Of a stretch of 64,000 nt of DNA, positions 42,656 to 51,788 are shown piece by piece. Below the pieces are notes generated by a model. The model searched no databases. It saw only the letters and a list, made by a program, of their open reading frames with translations, and had not been told where the DNA came from. Source of the stretch: Candidatus Omnitrophota bacterium (GTDB taxonomy: Bacteria; Omnitrophota; Gorgyraeia; Tantalellales; Tantalellaceae); contig WJMH01000012.1 of assembly GCA_014728045.1 (NCBI GenBank), positions 189,239 through 253,238 on the forward strand, given 5' to 3'. Position numbers and translations under genes: made by a program. Numbering within the stretch: position 1 is the stretch's first letter; each line of letters opens with the position of its first letter.

Positions 42656-44299
42656 ATGAAGGAGAAAATGGTACTTTGCGGAGGGGGAGGCCATTGCAGG
42701 GTCGTGATCGAAGCTATCAGAAGCGCTAACGTATATGAAATAGCGGGAGTGGTCGACCCGGAGATTAAGCCGGGGCAGAAGGTTTGCGGTATTAGCGTTC
42801 TCGGTGGGGATGAAAAGCTTGAAGAGCTCTTCCGCCAGGGCGTAAGAAAGGCTTTTATAAGCGTTGGGTCGGTCGTGGATTGTGAGGCAAGGAAAAAACT
42901 GTACAGAAAGATAAAACGTATCGGTTTCGATCTTCCCTGCCTGATACATCCCAGTGCCTTCGTGGCGGACGGTGTCAAAACCGGAGAAGGGACTTTCGTG
43001 GCCGCTTCATCCGCCGTGGGTGCTGGTGTGGTCACGGGAAAGAACGTAATTCTGAACACCTTTTCCTCGGTCGATCATGACTGCCTCATAGACGATTTTG
43101 CCCATGTGGCACCCGGAGCAGTCCTGAGCGGAGGGGTCCGTATAGGCAAAGAGGCCCATCTGGGCACTGGTGCCAGGGTGGCCCAATATGTGACGGTAGG
43201 TGCCAGAGGTGTGGTCGGGGCGGGGCTTACCCTGAGGCGTGATCTTGGTGACGGCGAGAGATACCTCGGCCAGGAATATTCTCCGTCGCTGGGTCGCGGC
43301 AGGGTATTTATAATCGCGGAGGCCGGCGTTAACCACAACGGTGATTTGGATACCGCGATCAGGATGATCGACGCAGCAGCTTCCGCCGGGGCGGATGCCG
43401 TAAAATTCCAGACCTTTTGCGCGGAGAAGCTTACGACGGCATCGGCGCCCAAAGCGAAGTACCAGTCCGAAGATGTCGGCGATGAGAAGATGCAGCTTGA
43501 AATGCTGAGATCCCTTGAACTTGATCCAGAGCAGCATCGGAGCCTGGTCGATCACTGCCGCAAAAAAGGAATAAAGTTCATCTCCACCGCTTATGACACC
43601 GAAAGCGTTGATATGCTGAGCGAACTCGGACTTGATATATTCAAGATCCCTTCCGGGGAGATAACCAATCTCCCGTATCTCAGGAAGATAGGCGCTCTGG
43701 GGAAAAAGGTCATATTATCCACCGGGATGTCGAATCTTCAGGAAGTGAGCGAAGCTTTTGAAATACTTGTAGCTGAAGGTACCTCCCCGGATGAAGTGAC
43801 AATTCTTCACTGCAATACGGAATATCCAACTCCTTACGAGGATGTTAATATGCGTGCCATGTTGGTCATCAGGGACAGGTTCGGTACCAAGGTGGGGTAT
43901 TCCGACCACACATCGGGTATAGAGGTAGCGGTGGCGGCGGCGGCTCTCGGAGCGAACATTATAGAGAAACATTTTACCTTGGACAGGAACATGAAGGGCC
44001 CGGATCACAAAGCTTCTCTTGTCCCGGAGGAACTCGGTAATATGGTAAGGGCCATCAGGAACATAGAGAAAATCATGGGGGACGGTCTTAAAAAGGCTTC
44101 GGACAGCGAATTGAAGAACAGGCCTCTCGTGCGCAAAAGCCTGGTAGCCGCCAGGGATATCGCCAAAGGAGAGGTCTTTACCGGGCAAAATATAACGGCT
44201 AAAAGGCCCGGGACAGGTATCAGTCCCATGAAGTGGGACGATGTCTTGGGTAAAAGAGCCTTGCGTGATTATAAACGGGATGATTTGGTGGAGATATGA
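42656..44299 (+). CDS. NeuD/LegH-type acetyltransferase fused to legionaminic acid synthase
   Basis: A 547-residue fusion. Residues 1 to about 210 are a NeuD/PglD-type protein: a Rossmann-like CGGGGHCRVVIEA start and a left-handed beta-helix (SSVDHDCLIDDFAHVAPGA) that uses acetyl-CoA. Residues about 215-485 are the NeuB/LegI TIM barrel (IAEAGVNHNGD, GADAVKFQTF, IPSGEITN, YSDHTSG, EKHFTLDRNMKGPDH), with a C-terminal SAF domain. The first half should acetylate the C4 amine (LegH) or an oxygen, the second condense phosphoenolpyruvate with the 2,4-diacetamido mannose-type sugar. The GPDHKAS stretch favours the NeuB/LegI branch over PseI. Ribosome site AGAGG. Confidence 0.92.
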   Translation: MKEKMVLCGGGGHCRVVIEAIRSANVYEIAGVVDPEIKPGQKVCGISVLGGDEKLEELFRQGVRKAFISVGSVVDCEARKKLYRKIKRIGFDLPCLIHPSAFVADGVKTGEGTFVAASSAVGAGVVTGKNVILNTFSSVDHDCLIDDFAHVAPGAVLSGGVRIGKEAHLGTGARVAQYVTVGARGVVGAGLTLRRDLGDGERYLGQEYSPSLGRGRVFIIAEAGVNHNGDLDTAIRMIDAAASAGADAVKFQTFCAEKLTTASAPKAKYQSEDVGDEKMQLEMLRSLELDPEQHRSLVDHCRKKGIKFISTAYDTESVDMLSELGLDIFKIPSGEITNLPYLRKIGALGKKVILSTGMSNLQEVSEAFEILVAEGTSPDEVTILHCNTEYPTPYEDVNMRAMLVIRDRFGTKVGYSDHTSGIEVAVAAAALGANIIEKHFTLDRNMKGPDHKASLVPEELGNMVRAIRNIEKIMGDGLKKASDSELKNRPLVRKSLVAARDIAKGEVFTGQNITAKRPGTGISPMKWDDVLGKRALRDYKRDDLVEI

Positions 44300-45477
44300 G
44301 CAGGAAAAAAGTCTGTATAATAACTGGTAGCAGAGCCGAGTGGGGCCTTTTTTATCCTCTTTGCAGAGAGATAGAAGTTAAAGGCAACCTTGATCTGCAG
44401 ATAATCGTGACGGGAGGACATCTTTCCGACAGGTTCGGTATGACTTCCAGGGAGATCGAGAGCGATGGGTTCGGTATCGACAGTAAAATACCCCTGCCGT
44501 TCGCGGAGGATACGACCGAAAGTGTCATGAACAGCATCAGTGAAGGGCTGAAGGGCTTTGCGAAGGAACTTGGCCGGCTCAGGCCGGATATCGTTTTCGT
44601 GCTGGGTGACAGGTTCGAGATATTCGCGGCTGCCCAAGCCTGCCTTTTTGCGCGTATCCCCATCGCACACATACACGGAGGGGAACTTACCGAAGGCTCT
44701 CTTGACAACTCGATGCGTCATGCTATCACCAAATTCGCCCATCTTCACTTCGTGTCCGCCGAGGACTACGGCAAGAGGGTCATACAGATGGGGGAGCATC
44801 CAGATACCGTATTTCATGTGGGAGCGCTAGGGCTTGATAATGTGATGAACACGAAGCTTCTGGAAAGGGAACAGTTCGAAAATGAAACTGGTCTTTCTCT
44901 GGGAGAGAAGAACATACTGGTGACGTTCCATCCTCCCACGGCCGAATCAAAGGAAGATGCCCTTGAGCAGGCCAGGAACCTGATATGCGGTCTCGACCAG
45001 ATCGGCGGGGCTAATATAATTTTTACGCTGCCTAATCCGGATATTTACTCAGGCGCGATCACCTCGCTGATAGAGGATTATGTCGCGGCCAATCCCGCGA
45101 AAAGCAGGGCCGTAAGGCATCTTGGCAGAGTAAGGTATCTGAGTGCGCTTCAGTTCATGGACATGGTTTGCGGTAACTCTTCAAGCGGGATAATCGAGGT
45201 TCCCTCCTTCGGCATACCGACCATTAACGTCGGTAGCAGGGAAAAAGGCAGGATAAAGGCCGGATCCGTAATTGATGCCGATGGAAGCACGGCATCGTTG
45301 AGCGAAGCCTTTAGAAAGGCGTTTTCGCCGGATTTCAGGCAGTTCTGCAGGAACGTGAATAATCCTTACGGTGATGGTAAAGCCGCAGAAAGGATCGTGC
45401 GTGTGATAGAAAAGACGGAAGTTAAAAACATCAGCAAGGGGTTTTTCGATATTGGTCATAAATACGGCTCCTTTTGA
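44296..45477 (+). CDS. legG: Hydrolysing nucleotide-sugar 2-epimerase (LegG/NeuC type)
   Basis: A 393-residue GT-B-fold enzyme of the NeuC family that epimerises C2 and releases the nucleotide to give the free mannose-type substrate of LegI. The N-terminal IITGSRAEWGLFYPL, the VLGDRFEIFAAAQA block, HIHGGELTEGSLD and GNSSSGIIEVPSFG are family hallmarks. It overlaps the fused acetyltransferase-synthase by 4 bases. In a plain sialic acid pathway the same enzyme type uses UDP-GlcNAc, but the flanking legB and legC argue for the 2,4-diacetamido sugar. Confidence 0.92.
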   Translation: MSRKKVCIITGSRAEWGLFYPLCREIEVKGNLDLQIIVTGGHLSDRFGMTSREIESDGFGIDSKIPLPFAEDTTESVMNSISEGLKGFAKELGRLRPDIVFVLGDRFEIFAAAQACLFARIPIAHIHGGELTEGSLDNSMRHAITKFAHLHFVSAEDYGKRVIQMGEHPDTVFHVGALGLDNVMNTKLLEREQFENETGLSLGEKNILVTFHPPTAESKEDALEQARNLICGLDQIGGANIIFTLPNPDIYSGAITSLIEDYVAANPAKSRAVRHLGRVRYLSALQFMDMVCGNSSSGIIEVPSFGIPTINVGSREKGRIKAGSVIDADGSTASLSEAFRKAFSPDFRQFCRNVNNPYGDGKAAERIVRVIEKTEVKNISKGFFDIGHKYGSF

Positions 45478-45500
45478 TAAAAAAAAAGGAGGTAATTGCT

Positions 45501-46625
45501 ATGAAGTATTGCAAAAAATGCGTAATGCCTGAGACAAGGCCGGGTATCAAGTTCGATGAAGAGGGCGTATGTTATGCCTGCCTGGCTGCCGAAAGGAAGA
45601 AAAAGACCGACTGGGACGGTAGAATGAAAGAGCTGCAACAGCTGTGTGACAGGCACAGGAACTCCAATGGGGATTACTATGATTGCATGATAGCGGTCAG
45701 CGGTGGAAAGGACAGTCATTTCCAGGTCTATATGCTGAAAGAGGTCATGAAGATGAACCCCCTTCTGGTGAGTGTGGATAATCTGAGCTGGACACAGACA
45801 GGCAGGGATAACTTCATGAACATCCGTGACGCGTTCGACTGTGACTGCATTTCGCTGAACCTTAGTCCCAATACTGCAAGGAAGATGATGAAGAAAGCTT
45901 TCGTGAAATTCGGCAGCCCCACGTGGTTCTGGGACAGGGCGGTCTACGCCTATCCCATACGCATGGCTATCAATATGGGCATTAAACTTATAGTTTACGG
46001 TGAGAACATCAACTATGAGTACGGCGGTGCACAGACGGAGGAAACCCCGAGCGCGCTAGCCCAGATCAATAACGACGTAGTGAAGTCGTATGACTGGAAT
46101 ACCTGGCTTGAAGAAGATGAGATTACCATGAAACAGCTCAATTCATGTGTTTATCCGAAAGAAGAGGAGATTAAGAAAGCCGGGCTGGAACCGGTCTACC
46201 TGAGCTATTTTGTTCCGTGGGATGGTTATCGCAATTACGAAAAGGCCAAGGAGTACGGCTTTAAATCCCTTGACGATACTGGTGAATGGAAGCGGGAAGG
46301 GTATATAGAGGGTTACGACCAGATAGACGCGATAGGTTATCTGGTCCACCCGTGGTTGAAATACCCTAAATTCGGACATGCCAGGGCCACTGACGTGGGG
46401 TCTTACTGGATAAGGAACGGCAGGCTGAGCCGTGAAAAAGCCATCCAGCTTGTCAGGGACCATGATCATAAGCTGGACCCTAGGGCGTTGAAGGATTTCA
46501 TCGATTTCCTGGGGATTACGGAGGAAGAGTTCTGGAAGGTAGTCGAGAAATTCTGGAACAGGGAGCTTTTCCGGAAGGTGGACGGTAGATGGGAACTAAA
46601 AGAGCCGATTTGGGAACAGTCATAA
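45501..46625 (+). CDS. N-acetyl sugar amidotransferase (PtmG/PseA type), copy 3
   Basis: A 374-residue third paralogue of the PP-loop amidotransferases. CKKCVMPET and CYACLA pairs start the protein and the PP-loop is AVSGGKDSH. The frame reaches back to 45474, but a textbook AAGGAGGT ribosome site at about 45487 points to ATG 45501, which gives the family N-terminus. It sits inside the legionaminic acid block, where Campylobacter has PtmG, so amidination of legionaminic acid is the likely role. It has no HisF or HisH of its own and presumably shares those encoded 10 kb upstream or takes free ammonia. Confidence 0.88.
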   Translation: MKYCKKCVMPETRPGIKFDEEGVCYACLAAERKKKTDWDGRMKELQQLCDRHRNSNGDYYDCMIAVSGGKDSHFQVYMLKEVMKMNPLLVSVDNLSWTQTGRDNFMNIRDAFDCDCISLNLSPNTARKMMKKAFVKFGSPTWFWDRAVYAYPIRMAINMGIKLIVYGENINYEYGGAQTEETPSALAQINNDVVKSYDWNTWLEEDEITMKQLNSCVYPKEEEIKKAGLEPVYLSYFVPWDGYRNYEKAKEYGFKSLDDTGEWKREGYIEGYDQIDAIGYLVHPWLKYPKFGHARATDVGSYWIRNGRLSREKAIQLVRDHDHKLDPRALKDFIDFLGITEEEFWKVVEKFWNRELFRKVDGRWELKEPIWEQS

Positions 46626-46655
46626 TGTTCCGATCTGTAAATAACGGAGGAAACG

Positions 46656-47741
46656 ATGGGCTATGATGTCAACAGGTTCTGTATAGGCAAGGATCTTACG
46701 ATAAAGGAAGTGATGAAAAGGATGGATACCGCTGCCAGGAAGATCCTTTTCGTGACTACGGAAGACAAAAGGCTTCTCGGGGCCTTGACCGATGGGGATA
46801 TACGCAGATGGATACTCGAAGACGGGGACCTGAGCGAACCGGCAGAGAACATTTACAACAAGAAGCCTAAATATCTCTCAAGGGGTATATCCAAAATCGA
46901 CGAAAGAAAGGCGATTTTCGAGGAAATGGTAGAAGCGCTTCCCGTGGTGGACGAGCAAATGCGGGTGGTTGACCTCGTATTCTTGAAAGACGCCGTCAGG
47001 GAGGATATTTCCGGGGAAAAAGCAGATCCCAAGCTTAAAGTTCCTGTTGTCATCATGGTCGGAGGTAAAGGCAAACGGCTGGATCCGGTAACCCGGATCC
47101 TTCCTAAAGCGCTGATACCCATTGGCGATAAGCCGGTCGTGGAAATGATAATAGATAAATTCAGGGAGTTTACATCAGCGGATATCTATTTTATTCTCGG
47201 GCATAAGGCCACAATGGTCAAATCATATTTCAACGACAGTGTGAACGGATATAATATTTCTTACCTCTATGAGGGGGAAAAAGCTCTCGGGACCGCGGGC
47301 GGTCTTAAAATGATCCCCGAAGATTTTCCCGGAACGTTCTTCTTGTCCAACTGTGACAATATAATCAAGGCGGATTATACGGATGTTTATCAATACCATA
47401 AGGATAAGGGGTATGATCTGACCATTGTAGGATCCATGCAGCATTTCGTTCTGCCTTATGGGGTTATGGAGATAAATTCTGGCGGAGAACTCAAACAGAT
47501 AATGGAAAAACCTGAGTATGATTACTTGGTCAATACGGGGATGTACGTTGTCGAGAAGAACATTACTGAGTACATCCCCGGCAATACTATGTTCCATATT
47601 ACCGATTTGATAAAGGCGCTCCAAAAGAATGGGAAGAAGATAGGCGTCTATCCTATCAGCGAGAAATCCTGGCTCGATGTCGGCCAGTGGGAATCTTACA
47701 AGGAAACGGCTAGTCATCTACTTGAGAAACTGGAGGGGTGA
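46656..47741 (+). CDS. CBS-domain sugar-1-phosphate nucleotidyltransferase (PtmE-like)
   Basis: A 361-residue protein. Residues 1-120 are a CBS domain pair (IKEVMKRMD, GALTDGDIRRWI, LPVVDEQMRV) and residues about 130-361 a nucleotidyltransferase (VMVGGKGKRLDPVT, ILPKALIPIGDKP). This architecture is that of Campylobacter PtmE, which makes GDP-glucosamine for legionaminic acid synthesis. Adjacent legB, legC, legG and the synthase agree. The CBS pair may bind a nucleotide and regulate activity. If the PtmE role holds, the legionaminic route here uses GDP-linked intermediates. Ribosome site GGAGG before ATG 46656. Confidence 0.87.
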   Translation: MGYDVNRFCIGKDLTIKEVMKRMDTAARKILFVTTEDKRLLGALTDGDIRRWILEDGDLSEPAENIYNKKPKYLSRGISKIDERKAIFEEMVEALPVVDEQMRVVDLVFLKDAVREDISGEKADPKLKVPVVIMVGGKGKRLDPVTRILPKALIPIGDKPVVEMIIDKFREFTSADIYFILGHKATMVKSYFNDSVNGYNISYLYEGEKALGTAGGLKMIPEDFPGTFFLSNCDNIIKADYTDVYQYHKDKGYDLTIVGSMQHFVLPYGVMEINSGGELKQIMEKPEYDYLVNTGMYVVEKNITEYIPGNTMFHITDLIKALQKNGKKIGVYPISEKSWLDVGQWESYKETASHLLEKLEG

Positions 47742-47747
47742 GGAAAA

Positions 47748-48776
47748 GTGAAAGGACTTAAAGAACACAGATCAGATAATCTTCACACTGTGGTTTACAA
47801 AAAGGCCTCACCGGATGAAATATTATCTGCAGAGCTGGGCCCACAATACACCGAATATCGTAAAAAGTGGGGCCGGGTTTCGGAATGCAGACTCGAGCAA
47901 GATTATCCATTGCATCTGAATTTTGAGATCTTTTACGGATGCAACCTAAGGTGTTCCATGTGTATACTGTCAAAACCCATAGGAGAAAGAGGGTATAAGA
48001 CTGAACCGGAAAAACGGATCAGTTTTGATAAATATAAGGAAATAATCGATGAGGGCGTCAAAAGAGGACTTTGTGCTGTCCAGCTCAATGGGCATAATGA
48101 ACCGCTTTTACAGGATGATCTCACTGAATATATCCAATACGCCAGAAATTCGGGGATTATCGATATTTACCTTATTACCAATGCCACACTCCTTACTCCG
48201 GAGAAGGCGGAGGAACTTTTATCTTCCGGGCTTACGCAGATCAAGTTCTCCATGGATTCCGTTTTAAAAGAAACATATGAGAAATTGAGAGTAGGCGGGA
48301 ATTTCGAGAAAACCCTTGAGAATATAAACACTTTTCTCCAGATGAAGAAAAAAATGAAAAAGATTTTGCCTGTTACTAGGGTCTCATTTGTCAAGACCCC
48401 GGAGAACAAGTCAGAAGTCAATGATTTTATCGGGTACTGGTCCGACAGAGTTGATTATATAACAGTCCAGGATATGGTAGATCCTTTTGTTGTAGATGAA
48501 GCGGTTTCCGAGGGATCTTTGAATAACAAAAAAAACCTGTCTAAGTGCTCAATGCCTTATCAGAGAATGTTCATAAGGAATAATGGAGACGTTAGTCCGT
48601 GTTGTTCAACCTACGGATTTCAGTTACCCGTTGGTAATGTATATGAAAGCTCGATATATGAGATCTGGAATGGAAAAAGATTGAGCACGCTAAGAAAGCG
48701 GATCAATGGACCGTTTGAAAAACAACCGATCCCGTGCCGTAAGTGCAGACGGTCTCTAGAGCATATAACAAGTTAG
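47748..48776 (+). CDS. Radical SAM/SPASM protein, copy 1
   Basis: A 342-residue protein with the radical SAM motif C-x3-C-x2-C in CNLRCSMC (about residue 65-72) and a C-terminal SPASM-like cysteine set (CSMPYQRMF, SPCCSTYG, CRKCRRS) that should bind one or two extra Fe-S clusters. It begins with GTG seven bases after the PtmE-like gene. A clear paralogue lies at 62025, sharing an unusual N-terminal 50 residues ending in YPLHLNFEI. Relatives often sit in surface-glycan loci; the reaction is unknown to me and could be epimerisation, dehydration or methylthiolation-type chemistry. Base composition drops in A+T direction from here. Confidence 0.82.
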   Translation: MKGLKEHRSDNLHTVVYKKASPDEILSAELGPQYTEYRKKWGRVSECRLEQDYPLHLNFEIFYGCNLRCSMCILSKPIGERGYKTEPEKRISFDKYKEIIDEGVKRGLCAVQLNGHNEPLLQDDLTEYIQYARNSGIIDIYLITNATLLTPEKAEELLSSGLTQIKFSMDSVLKETYEKLRVGGNFEKTLENINTFLQMKKKMKKILPVTRVSFVKTPENKSEVNDFIGYWSDRVDYITVQDMVDPFVVDEAVSEGSLNNKKNLSKCSMPYQRMFIRNNGDVSPCCSTYGFQLPVGNVYESSIYEIWNGKRLSTLRKRINGPFEKQPIPCRKCRRSLEHITS

Positions 48777-48799
48777 TTGCAAGGAGGACATTGATAATT

Positions 48800-49738
48800 A
48801 TGGATATAAAAAGGACAGTCCCCGTTATAATAAATGGAGCGAAAAGATCAGGTAATACTCTTTTGCAGTATCTTCTGGATTCTGTGCCCGGGGTTTTTAC
48901 ATTTCTGGATGAGTGCTATTTTCTTGAATATCTCTATGATATCGGGGAAGAGAACATACAGTCCTTCGTTGAGATACAAAAGACCGCGAATGTGAAGGAC
49001 TTGTTCGAGTCTACGAGAAAACGCTCGTTGTTCCATTTCTATGAGCAAGGGTACTCGCCCAAAGGCACCGTGAACACTCAGCACATAAATGTCGAGTATG
49101 ATCTAGATAAGCTGATATCAACTTTGGACGAGATGCAGAAAAAAATGGATGATAATGTACTGTCGGTATGGGAATACTGGGTAAGTGCTGTTATGCGCTC
49201 AATGGGGCAGAGAATCGATAACAAAGATTTCACCGTGTTCAAATGCCCCGATTACGGTAAATCTATGTTATCCGCCATAAAATATCTCAACGATCCTAAG
49301 GTAATAGTCATGGTGAGAGACCCATTATACGCGATAGACTCTCTGAAAAGATCCCGTGAAATACGGAACGAAAAGAGATTGTATCTGTTCGAACTGTTCA
49401 ATGTTATCAATAATTATAAATTTTTGCTTGAAACATTGAATAACATTAATGAATCAAAATCAAAAGATCGTGTTATGGTCATTAGGTATGAGGATTTGAC
49501 CAGAAACCCTTTAAGTGTAATGCAAAACTTGGCCGGCTTTACGGGTATTCCCTTTCATCCAAATATGCTGGAGGCGACCCTGAACGGCGAGAAGTGGTAT
49601 GGCGAAAGCAGTTTTTCTAAGTTCAACGGAATATCTACTGAGTCGACCACGAGAGATATACGAGCGTTAAATGCTTGGGAAAGAGGATACATTACTGACC
49701 AACTGAAGGATTTTAACGGTTATTTTGGATATGAATAA
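48800..49738 (+). CDS. Sulfotransferase
   Basis: A 312-residue PAPS-dependent sulfotransferase. The 5'-phosphosulfate loop is NGAKRSGNTLLQYLLDS near the N-terminus and the 3'-phosphate-binding region is VMVRDPLYAIDSLKRSR, followed by IRYEDLTRNP; all are normal for the family. It should transfer sulfate from PAPS to a sugar hydroxyl or amine. PAPS-forming genes lie 4-8 kb downstream. The frame reaches back to 48743, but ATG 48800 gives the family N-terminus and has a GGAGG about 12 bases upstream. No signal peptide, so sulfation would be cytoplasmic. The gene is more A+T-rich than most of the window. Confidence 0.88.
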   Translation: MDIKRTVPVIINGAKRSGNTLLQYLLDSVPGVFTFLDECYFLEYLYDIGEENIQSFVEIQKTANVKDLFESTRKRSLFHFYEQGYSPKGTVNTQHINVEYDLDKLISTLDEMQKKMDDNVLSVWEYWVSAVMRSMGQRIDNKDFTVFKCPDYGKSMLSAIKYLNDPKVIVMVRDPLYAIDSLKRSREIRNEKRLYLFELFNVINNYKFLLETLNNINESKSKDRVMVIRYEDLTRNPLSVMQNLAGFTGIPFHPNMLEATLNGEKWYGESSFSKFNGISTESTTRDIRALNAWERGYITDQLKDFNGYFGYE

Positions 49739-51770
49739 ACACCTGAGGGAAAAAGAATATGTCGCGAATTTGCCTCTAAGGATTGTATGGTTAGAGAGAT
49801 TATCGATACATACCCTTTTGAGGGTGTTCGGATTGTTTCTGAAAGAAAGGAATATTGAAGTAAGGTTTCTCCGTTCCTCGTTATTTCCAATGCTTTTACA
49901 AGCAATATTGCCATTTAAAGTTTCAAAAGTCCAGGATTCTCTGGCGGATCTGTGGGAAGGGGGGCAGTCACTAGGAATGAGAGCTCAGGCGGAACTGCCT
50001 AAAATGGTTTTAAGGACGGTTCAGAAGCTCTCGGAACAGAAGAGATATAAGCGTCTTTGCACATTGCTTCCAAAGGAGAAAGTGGATGTTCTTTTCAGCA
50101 GTAAGGTTTATGAGGAACTTAGGATGCTCGTAAGACTCCGTCTTTTGGCGAAATGGGCCGAAAGGCATAAAGAAGGACTCTTACAACAGACTATTTTATA
50201 TCCTGATAATGGGCTTTTATCTGCTGTGACAGAGATCTGGAGAGACAAAGACATAGCGCTTGTTCCTTACCAGGAAATAAGCATTAGGTATCTCAAAAAA
50301 ATGATAAGGGCTTCAGATCTATATAGCAGAAAGGTTTTATTAGGGACCGCGAAGAACAGGTCTGAGATATCGGATCGCGATTCCAGTGCAAAAATAGGAG
50401 TCCACTACACCGAAGGTGTTGATCACAGAAAGCGCACGGACCTGTACTGGTACGCCGACAGTGGGATTGATCCCTCACGGGTTGTCATTTACATCGATGC
50501 TGTCAAAGCTTCTCGAGGACCCATCTCTGGTGCAGAACTGGAGGCTATAGATAAGATTGGTATGCTCTGGGTAGCTTTGCGTAAGAATCTTGTCGCGAAT
50601 CCCGAAAGGTACAGATGGAAAAAGATAAAATATAAAGGAAAGCTAAGATCCGAGTATTCACGGTTCATAGATCTTAAGTGCGGATCCAAACTGGATAAAT
50701 GGATATACATGACGGGGAAGAACTTGCTCAAGGACATAAAATACTGGGAAGCCTTTTATGGGCACTTCAATGTCAAGGTAGCAATTGATTTCGTCAGCTG
50801 GACGGGCGAGACCATAGCACAGAACATGGCGTTGGAAAAGCTGGGCGGCTTCAAGGCTGGCACTCAACGGTCAATTATGTCACTGAAAGAATCTCTTCCT
50901 TTCCTTGCCTATAATTCTAATCATATATTTTTCATTTGGAACAATTCTGCGATAAGACATAAAGGTACGAGCAGGGTCATAGAAAAGTTTATTATTGCGG
51001 GGTATCCTTTTGATATTGTGCATAAAAGACATCTGGAGGATAGCTTGCAGAGAAAGATCGAAAAATTAAAAGGTAAATTCATTATAGCATTATTTGATAG
51101 TTCGTTTGCCGAAGATTCATATGTATCAAAGCGCATGGTAGAGAGGTTTTATCAAGGGTTCCTTTCTTGGCTGCTTGAAGACGAAGGAATAGCCATTATC
51201 ACGAAAGAGAAGAAGAAAGTTTTTTTCGACCAGCTTACCGGCATAAATGAACTTGTGGAACGAGCGGAACGGACTGATAGGTTCGTTCGCCTAAAGGATA
51301 CACTTGGAAGATTGCCTATTGATGCGTCCGCATGTGCTGATATGGCTATCGGTCTAGCGGTTTCTTCCGCGGTTGTTGAAACAGTGCTTACGGGGCGCAG
51401 GGGAGTGCATTGTGATCTTTCTGGACATGTAAACCATCACTTTTACGATTGGGGAAAAGGGAGAATAATATTTGATAATTTAGAAATGTTGATAGAAGAG
51501 ATCAGGGCTTATAGGACCGATATTTCAAAGAACAAAGAGCTTGGTGACTGGTCGCCATATTACAAAGAATTGGATCCTTTCCGGGATGCAGGAACTGGTA
51601 GTAGGGTTGGCAGTTATCTCAAACATTTACTTGAAGCTTTGGATAAAGGCAGAACAAGAGAAGAGGCAGGGGAACAGGCGGATAAACTTTACAGACAGAG
51701 ATGGGGCAACGACAAAATTGTGAGCATGCAAAGAAAAACGGTGTCTATTGAAAGTCAAAGTGACTTGTAA
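49731..51770 (+). CDS. Large unrecognised protein in the glycan locus
   Basis: A 679-residue protein without signal peptide or clear membrane segments. I cannot assign a family. The N-terminal 30 residues (VANLPLRIVWLERLS) suggest a nucleotide-sugar-handling fold, the middle has a TGETIAQNMALEKLGG stretch and the C-terminal part FRLKDTLGRLP...GLAVSSAVVETVLTGRRGVHCDLSGH resembles the donor-binding half of GT-B capsule-type transferases, also seen in the genes at 36374 and 60055. It overlaps the sulfotransferase by 8 bases and has no good ribosome site. Parts of it fall to about one-third G+C (for example 50281-50340), unlike flanking genes. A glycosyltransferase is the best guess. Confidence 0.6.
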   Translation: MNKHLREKEYVANLPLRIVWLERLSIHTLLRVFGLFLKERNIEVRFLRSSLFPMLLQAILPFKVSKVQDSLADLWEGGQSLGMRAQAELPKMVLRTVQKLSEQKRYKRLCTLLPKEKVDVLFSSKVYEELRMLVRLRLLAKWAERHKEGLLQQTILYPDNGLLSAVTEIWRDKDIALVPYQEISIRYLKKMIRASDLYSRKVLLGTAKNRSEISDRDSSAKIGVHYTEGVDHRKRTDLYWYADSGIDPSRVVIYIDAVKASRGPISGAELEAIDKIGMLWVALRKNLVANPERYRWKKIKYKGKLRSEYSRFIDLKCGSKLDKWIYMTGKNLLKDIKYWEAFYGHFNVKVAIDFVSWTGETIAQNMALEKLGGFKAGTQRSIMSLKESLPFLAYNSNHIFFIWNNSAIRHKGTSRVIEKFIIAGYPFDIVHKRHLEDSLQRKIEKLKGKFIIALFDSSFAEDSYVSKRMVERFYQGFLSWLLEDEGIAIITKEKKKVFFDQLTGINELVERAERTDRFVRLKDTLGRLPIDASACADMAIGLAVSSAVVETVLTGRRGVHCDLSGHVNHHFYDWGKGRIIFDNLEMLIEEIRAYRTDISKNKELGDWSPYYKELDPFRDAGTGSRVGSYLKHLLEALDKGRTREEAGEQADKLYRQRWGNDKIVSMQRKTVSIESQSDL

Positions 51771-51788
51771 TAATGGCGGAGGCTGGAT

